This document shows positions 22,616 to 27,541 of a stretch of DNA of 27,541 bases, piece after piece (positions within the stretch are counted from its first letter, which is position 1; each line of letters starts with the position of its first letter). Both the position numbers and the translations under genes were made by a program. Source of the DNA: SIG78 sp045533055. Its GTDB lineage: Bacteria; Verrucomicrobiota; Lentisphaeria; Victivallales; Victivallaceae. The stretch spans positions 1 through 27,541 of the forward strand of contig JAZSHD010000129.1 of NCBI GenBank assembly GCA_045533055.1. The letters are read 5' to 3'. The notes beneath the pieces were generated by a model. The model had not been told where the DNA came from and ran no database searches. It saw only the letters and a list, made by a program, of their open reading frames with translations.

Positions 22616-23401
22616 ATGAACAAACATTTGTTACAATCTCGAATAAAGCCGTTTACCTTGATCGAACTGTTGGTGGTTATCGCCATTATCGCCATCCTTG
22701 CGGCGATGCTTTTGCCCGCATTGTCGGCTGCCCGGGAGCGTGCCCGCACCGCCAGCTGTACCAGCAACCTCAAACAGCTGGGGATCGCTTACGGTATGTA
22801 TTTGGGCGATAACAACGATTACTTTTGTTTCAATATAAATTCTGCCCCCGGCAATGTGGCGTGGAATCCATTGATGGGATCGTGCCTGACTAACGGCGGC
22901 TGTCTTGGAGCTTATCTGCCAACCGGGAATGTATATAAAAATGACTATCAGGTGATTGGCGGTTATCGGGTAATATCTGCAACCGAAGTGCGGGTCAGTA
23001 CCTTCATGTGCCCTTCGGTCGAGGCTCCGAAAGCCAATGCCACGCCCGGATATTATTACCGTTATTCGCAAAATGCTTATATTACGCCGTCAGTGACCGC
23101 TGATAAACAGATCAACGGGTATAATCCTCCGATCAATGCCGGGCAGATCAATTTTCCATCATCTTTAATGGTATTTATGGATTCCGGCAAAGATAACAAT
23201 ACTGTTAGTAATAACTTTATAGCCTGGACTGGTGCAAATTTCGGATTGCGTCATGCCAACGGAGCCAATGTACTGCATGCCGATTGGCATGTGGAGTATT
23301 GGACAGAAAAAGCGTTGCCGACTCAGTCTACCCACCCGGAATCTTATTATGCGGCGTTTTATTATCCGGGGTGCACCTCCGGCGATTATTATAAAAGATA
23401 A
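22616..23401 (+). CDS. Type IV pilin/type II secretion-like pseudopilin (DUF1559-like)
   Basis: This 261-residue protein begins with a short basic leader, then FTLIELLVVIAIIAILAAML and LPALSAARERARTASC, the N-terminal methylation/cleavage helix seen in many copies in Lentisphaerota and Planctomycetota. The residue before Phe is Pro (KPFTLIE) rather than the usual Gly, and the Glu at +5 is present. A globular domain follows (NLKQLGIAYGMYLGDNNDYF, the usual boundary), with a C-terminal RHANGANVLHADWHVEYW like the H-x-DG-type ending of this family. It is probably exported and assembled or anchored at the envelope. It has an AAAGGGGA ribosome binding site and is first of a three-gene operon with a DUF4838 protein 16 bp downstream. 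Confidence 0.9.
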   Translation: MNKHLLQSRIKPFTLIELLVVIAIIAILAAMLLPALSAARERARTASCTSNLKQLGIAYGMYLGDNNDYFCFNINSAPGNVAWNPLMGSCLTNGGCLGAYLPTGNVYKNDYQVIGGYRVISATEVRVSTFMCPSVEAPKANATPGYYYRYSQNAYITPSVTADKQINGYNPPINAGQINFPSSLMVFMDSGKDNNTVSNNFIAWTGANFGLRHANGANVLHADWHVEYWTEKALPTQSTHPESYYAAFYYPGCTSGDYYKR

Positions 23402-23417
23402 AATTGGGAGTGCAAAT

Positions 23418-26384
23418 ATGAAAATAAAGTTTTTTTATTCTTCAGTTATTCTGCTGGCAGCTGTCAGTATTGCTGCCGCACCCCTTCCGGTGGAAAAAGG
23501 TAAACTGCCGACTTGGGAACGGCCGGAGCGTAAAATTTCTGTCAGTAAAAACAGTGCGGCAGTCCTGACCGGCAAGAATACGCTTATTGTTGTATCACCG
23601 CAAGTTGGAAAAGTTACCCGGTTTGCCGCAGAAGAATTGAGAAAATTTCTTTCGCAAATACTTGATTGCAATATAAAAATCAGCGATAAACCCGGCAATG
23701 GCTGCAATATTTTTGTGGGCGATGGCGAATTTGCCAGCAGTAAAAATATCAATATAACTGCTCTGGTGCGGGATGGATTTTACATCAAAACTTTCGGCAA
23801 AAATATTCTGGTCGCCGGGCGGGATGACCCCGCTGTTGATCCTGAAAGGGCTATGCTGGGCGGAGTATGGGATCAACTTTATGAACGGGGCAGTTTGTTT
23901 GCGGTCTATGATTTTCTGGAACGCTTTGCCGGGTGCCGCTTTTATTTCCCCGGCGAACTGGGCACGATCATTCCCGAAAAACGCTCCATAAATATACCGG
24001 AGTGTGATATTTTTGACCGCCCCGATCTTTTGTACCGTAAATATTCCACTTACTGGGACGGTATCTATTTTGAGGGCAAAGACCGCGATAAAAAAATTCT
24101 GCCAGCCAAAACTCTCAACTATTACCGTTTGCGTATGGAAACGGCTTATTTCCCTGCCAATCACGGGATGATCAATTTCCGGCTGCTTGACCGCTTTGCA
24201 GATTCGCATCCGGAATATTTTGCCATGGATGATGCCGGTAAGCGGCGGGTAAGCAAAAAGGGCATGTTTGCCGGTCATATCTGCTGGTCGAGTCCGGTAG
24301 TGGATGTTATTTATGAGGATATCAAAGCCTATCTGACCGGCAAAAGTGCTGCATTGCGCAATATAACTTTGCCCAATGGCAAACCCGGTTGGACGCCTTA
24401 TACATTCCGGGACAGCCGGGTGGATGTTATGCCGCAGGATGGCTTTTTCCTCTGCCGCTGCAAAACTTGTCAGCAGAAAGCCGATACCCCGGAAAAACTT
24501 AACGACATGATCTGGAAACAGGTAATAAAATGGGCAAATCAGCTTAAAAAAGAAAATATTCCCGGCAAGATATCCATGATGGCATACTTCCCCTATTATA
24601 TGGTGCCGGATATTGAATTGCCCGATAATATTGAAGTCATGGTTGCCGATACCGGGGCGTGGAATAATAACGGTACTCCCGGTGCATTGACCCCCGACGG
24701 CAGATCATTGACCAGCCGTCCGGTCGGTATTGCTGCGTGGCATAAGGCATTGAAGCAGCCGGTTGCAACTTGGAACTATATGTATAAAGTTCATGGTAAT
24801 CAAATGCCCGGTATTCCGGCACCGTCGCCGCTGGCTGTGGGCAAATATTACTCGCAAGTTCTCCCGCATCTGTTCGGGGCTTATATGGCATCGAACTGCG
24901 ACAGATTTCTTTACTACGCCATGAATTACTACATATTCAGCAAACTTGCATGGAACAAAAACGCCGATTATAAAGCCATAATGCGTGAACACTATCTGCT
25001 CATGTATGGCAAGGCTGCCGGAGAAATGCAATCTTTAATGGAGGATTTTGAACGCCTCTGGATAAGAAAAGTAGTTGGCAGGGTAGTTGAAACTGTCGCC
25101 GGGCCGGTCAACAGTATGCCGTCGGAACAGGAATTGTGGAACAATATCTTTAGCAGTGCCAAGCGTGCTGAACTGGAAAAACGCTTTGACCGGGCAATCA
25201 AGCTGACAGCCCCCGGCAGTATTGAACGCAAACGCATCGAGCTTTTCCGGCGGGAGTTCATGAATCCCATGCATCAGGAGGCAAAAAAATATCAAACCCG
25301 CAATCAGGTCGCCAATGTTATGAAGCTCGTTGAAGGCAGAGTTGTTATGCTTAACAGCCTGAAACCCGCTGACGGGGAAAAGAGTCCGGCAAGCACGATG
25401 GTTTCAGTAAAACGGCAGCAGGAGAATTTGCTGGTCAAATTCCAATGTACCGAACCGTTTATGGATAAAACTGTTGCCGTAAAACGCCAATTTGATGATC
25501 CGGCAACCTACCGGGATAACGAAGTGGAATTTTTTATCAATCCTTCCGGCGACCGCAAAAACTATTATCATTTCGTGATCAACAGCATGGGTTGTCTGAC
25601 CGATTACCGCTGCGTAAGTGTCGGGAAACGGCCGCAAACTGATATAAACTGGAATTCCAAAGCCAAAGTAAAGGCAGTCCGCACCGGACAGGGTTTTGAT
25701 ATAGAACTTACGATCCCCATGAAATCATTAAAAGATTTCAAGATCAATTCCGCAACCGTAAATTTTGCCCGCAACCGCAATCTTGAAAAGGTGGATAATT
25801 ATACGCAAATGTATGTTTTGAGTTCTCAAAGTTCCGGTTTTCATGATGTAGATAACTTCTATCGGCTGCTGGAACCGGCAAAAGAAATTTTTTACGATGG
25901 CAGTTTTAATTCTCAAACCCAAACTGATGTAAAGAACAGGCGTATCTGGCGGTTGAAAAAACATGTGGCATGGGCTCAATTCAATACAAAAGAATCCTAC
26001 TGTACTTTGGATAACAGGGTTTTTTACAGTGCACCATACTCATTGAAAATCGTTTCCGGCAATGATAAAGGGAACTTTGTCTGGTTCACTTTGCCCAAAC
26101 TGAAACCCAATACCCGTTATCGCTTGAGCTGCATGGTGAAAATGGAAAATGTAGTTCCCCACAATGCTAACGGCGGCTTTGTTTTGATTTTGCGGGACAA
26201 TAATAACCGCTTTTTCCCCAAGAAAAACAAACCGCAGGGCACCAGTGGTTGGTTTGCTGTCAGCAGTGAGTTTGTAACAGATATGCTTGCTGAAAATGTA
26301 GCCGATACCCGGGTTTTGCCGAGATTGCTCTTCGCCAGCGGCACGGTGTGGGTGGATGATCTTTCGCTGGAAGAAATAAAGTAA
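23418..26384 (+). CDS. Secreted DUF4838-domain protein with C-terminal carbohydrate-binding modules
   Basis: This 988-residue protein starts with a signal peptide (residues 1-21, VILLAAVSIAAA). Residues about 45-195 resemble the accessory domain that precedes many GH20/GH67-like barrels (RFAAEELRKFLSQIL, LFAVYDFLERFAGCRFYFPG). Residues about 200-480 match DUF4838, including the cysteine cluster LCRCKTCQ (Cys346, 348, 351). Residues about 685-835 look like a CBM9/DOMON-type sandwich (DNEVEFFINPSGDRKNYYHF), and about 845-985 like a CBM4/9-type jelly roll (YSLKIVSGN...TRYRLSCMVKM). I infer polysaccharide binding or hydrolysis; the activity and substrate are unproven. The frame opens at 23232 inside the pilin gene, but the ATG at 23418 with GGGAG upstream gives the signal peptide. 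Confidence 0.88.
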   Translation: MKIKFFYSSVILLAAVSIAAAPLPVEKGKLPTWERPERKISVSKNSAAVLTGKNTLIVVSPQVGKVTRFAAEELRKFLSQILDCNIKISDKPGNGCNIFVGDGEFASSKNINITALVRDGFYIKTFGKNILVAGRDDPAVDPERAMLGGVWDQLYERGSLFAVYDFLERFAGCRFYFPGELGTIIPEKRSINIPECDIFDRPDLLYRKYSTYWDGIYFEGKDRDKKILPAKTLNYYRLRMETAYFPANHGMINFRLLDRFADSHPEYFAMDDAGKRRVSKKGMFAGHICWSSPVVDVIYEDIKAYLTGKSAALRNITLPNGKPGWTPYTFRDSRVDVMPQDGFFLCRCKTCQQKADTPEKLNDMIWKQVIKWANQLKKENIPGKISMMAYFPYYMVPDIELPDNIEVMVADTGAWNNNGTPGALTPDGRSLTSRPVGIAAWHKALKQPVATWNYMYKVHGNQMPGIPAPSPLAVGKYYSQVLPHLFGAYMASNCDRFLYYAMNYYIFSKLAWNKNADYKAIMREHYLLMYGKAAGEMQSLMEDFERLWIRKVVGRVVETVAGPVNSMPSEQELWNNIFSSAKRAELEKRFDRAIKLTAPGSIERKRIELFRREFMNPMHQEAKKYQTRNQVANVMKLVEGRVVMLNSLKPADGEKSPASTMVSVKRQQENLLVKFQCTEPFMDKTVAVKRQFDDPATYRDNEVEFFINPSGDRKNYYHFVINSMGCLTDYRCVSVGKRPQTDINWNSKAKVKAVRTGQGFDIELTIPMKSLKDFKINSATVNFARNRNLEKVDNYTQMYVLSSQSSGFHDVDNFYRLLEPAKEIFYDGSFNSQTQTDVKNRRIWRLKKHVAWAQFNTKESYCTLDNRVFYSAPYSLKIVSGNDKGNFVWFTLPKLKPNTRYRLSCMVKMENVVPHNANGGFVLILRDNNNRFFPKKNKPQGTSGWFAVSSEFVTDMLAENVADTRVLPRLLFASGTVWVDDLSLEEIK

Positions 26385-26405
26385 GTTTTCGAAAGTTGGC
26401 TGTTC

Positions 26406-27467
26406 ATGAAAAAAGCATCCGGCAAGGCTGAATACCGAAGGATCGCCGCTGAAATCGAAATCGCCATCCGGCGGGGCGTCTGGCAGGAGCGTTTGCCCAA
26501 TTTGCAGCAGCTTATGAAAATATACGATGTTGCCAAGCAGCCTGTAACGCTGGCATTGAAACTTTTGAAGAGTTTCAATATCCTTACCTTCGGCGGCTGC
26601 AAAGGCATGTTGATAAACCGCACTGCACTTTCCGGCGGTGTGATCGGTATAGTTGTCCGCTATCAGAACAATCAGGATGATCTGCTGCAGGACAGTTACG
26701 AGGTCCGGGAACTGATAAAGCAATGCGGTTTTCAGCCGGTGATGATCCATGTGGAAAATTACTCTGACCGGAATCTGCCGGAAGATATTTTCAGCCGCTT
26801 TTCCGGGCTGATCTTCTGGCAGGGCACTATCAGAGAACAGCTTATAAGTTTTCTCAACTCCCGCAGCATACCCTTTGTTTCCACCAATATTTTACCGTTT
26901 TCGCCGGAGTTGAGCTATGTGAATTTTGATACCGAAACAGCGGTCAGGCGTTTGGCAGAAGATTTTCAGCAGGCAGGTTACCAACGCATAGCTTTGCAGC
27001 TTTCCGGCTTTACCGATGGCTACAACGATAAACTTAAAAAGATGTGGTACAAGATCAAAAGGGAGCTGGCTCTGGAGTTTCTGCCCTGCGACCGGGTGCG
27101 TTATCACGACGGCTGGGACTGGAATAAAAACGCCATGATCTTTCTGGAAAGTCTTCAGAAAATGCACCCTAAACCGGAAGTGCTTATCCACTACGGCAGA
27201 TTACCCGACGAATTGCGGAAACGCTATCAGGAGTGTCTGCCGAATTATCCATGGGATATGAAACTTGTAAGTGCAGAAGATCGCTGGGGAAACCCCAAGT
27301 TGTTCCCCGGCGAAATCGTGATCCGCTCTGCCCGAACTTCCCGATTGCTTGCAGCGGCTTTCCCGGTGCTGCTGGAAAGAATGCGTAATCCGCAAGCCCG
27401 CCCCATACACCGGCTGATACCTTACGATATAGAATATATCATCAATCCTCCCAAGCTGCAAAAATAA
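26406..27467 (+). CDS. GntR-type winged-helix regulator with LacI-like sensor domain
   Basis: This 353-residue protein has an N-terminal GntR-type winged helix (residues about 5-68: YRRIAAEIEIAIRRGVWQER, LPNLQQLMKIYDVAKQPVTL, then the wing FGGCKGMLIN). A periplasmic-binding-protein-like effector domain follows (GVIGIVVRYQNN at 78, FSGLIFWQG, SIPFVSTNIL, DFQQAGYQRIAL). This is the AraR-like GntR/LacI hybrid layout used by sugar-responsive repressors. It lies 21 bp after the DUF4838 gene without a clear ribosome binding site. It is probably the local regulator of this operon, with an unknown sugar ligand. A hairpin repeat follows at 27504. Confidence 0.88.
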   Translation: MKKASGKAEYRRIAAEIEIAIRRGVWQERLPNLQQLMKIYDVAKQPVTLALKLLKSFNILTFGGCKGMLINRTALSGGVIGIVVRYQNNQDDLLQDSYEVRELIKQCGFQPVMIHVENYSDRNLPEDIFSRFSGLIFWQGTIREQLISFLNSRSIPFVSTNILPFSPELSYVNFDTETAVRRLAEDFQQAGYQRIALQLSGFTDGYNDKLKKMWYKIKRELALEFLPCDRVRYHDGWDWNKNAMIFLESLQKMHPKPEVLIHYGRLPDELRKRYQECLPNYPWDMKLVSAEDRWGNPKLFPGEIVIRSARTSRLLAAAFPVLLERMRNPQARPIHRLIPYDIEYIINPPKLQK

Positions 27468-27503
27468 ACAGCTTTGTTTCTGATAAAGGTTGATGTGGAA
27501 GTC

Positions 27504-27541
27504 TTGGGGAAGAGGGAAAAACCTTTTCAGGAAAGGTTCTT
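27504..27541 (+). repeat. Purine-rich long hairpin repeat, copy 3 (cut by window end)
   Basis: TTGGGGAAGAGGGAAAAACC, loop with CAGG, then GAAAGGTTCTT. This is the reverse complement of the copy at 20717-20768 with one stem base changed, and its bulged base (C at 27539) is in the equivalent position. It lies 36 bp after the regulator stop. The right arm runs off the window. Confidence 0.8.

Overview
The window looks like chromosomal DNA from an anaerobic member of the Lentisphaerota (Victivallis-like), roughly 50% GC with AT-rich intergenic regions. This is an inference from gene content. The markers are a short pseudopilin with the FTLIELLVVIAIIAILAAML-type N-terminus, a DUF4838-type secreted glycan-active protein, an enolase-superfamily and Gfo/Idh/MocA sugar-acid gene pair, and a class III (oxygen-sensitive) ribonucleotide reductase. 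I saw no rRNA, tRNA, CRISPR array, transposase or phage gene.

Layout. Positions 0.2-2.3 kb (minus) hold a fatty-acid cluster, fabD-fabG-acpP. Positions 2.5-6.3 kb (plus) hold trpS-pgpH-ybeY. At 6.3-7.6 kb (minus) is a YihY/BrkB-type membrane protein. Positions 7.7-10.7 kb (plus) hold a tightly coupled four-gene envelope operon: a MotA/TolQ/ExbB-type channel subunit, two different single-TM coiled-coil proteins each with an aspartate at the start of the TM helix, and a small membrane-anchored protein. folK (minus) converges on it. Positions 11.3-15.7 kb (plus) hold fmt, an RNase G/E gene, a small anchored protein and aroA. Positions 15.9-19.1 kb (minus) hold nrdG-nrdD, driven by a promoter overlapped by two NrdR boxes 32 bp apart. 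Positions 19.3-22.0 kb (minus) hold the Gfo/Idh/MocA oxidoreductase and the enolase-superfamily enzyme. A 663-bp gene-free stretch (21953-22615) carries a 166-bp structured element with long terminal inverted repeats and an array of 10-bp-phased hexamers. Positions 22.6-27.5 kb (plus) hold a pseudopilin, DUF4838 protein and GntR-type regulator operon.

The left two thirds is mostly housekeeping (lipid, translation, folate, shikimate, RNA turnover, dNTP supply). The right third is accessory carbohydrate-foraging content. The best candidates for undescribed biology are (i) the 7.7-10.7 kb operon, which predicts an ion-driven trans-envelope motor with two non-identical B-type subunits; (ii) the phased ACGGAC/GTCCGT array and the adjacent structured element at 22.06-22.42 kb; and (iii) a family of purine-rich 3'-flank hairpins with a conserved one-base bulge, for which the window appears to contain both occupied and unoccupied sites.
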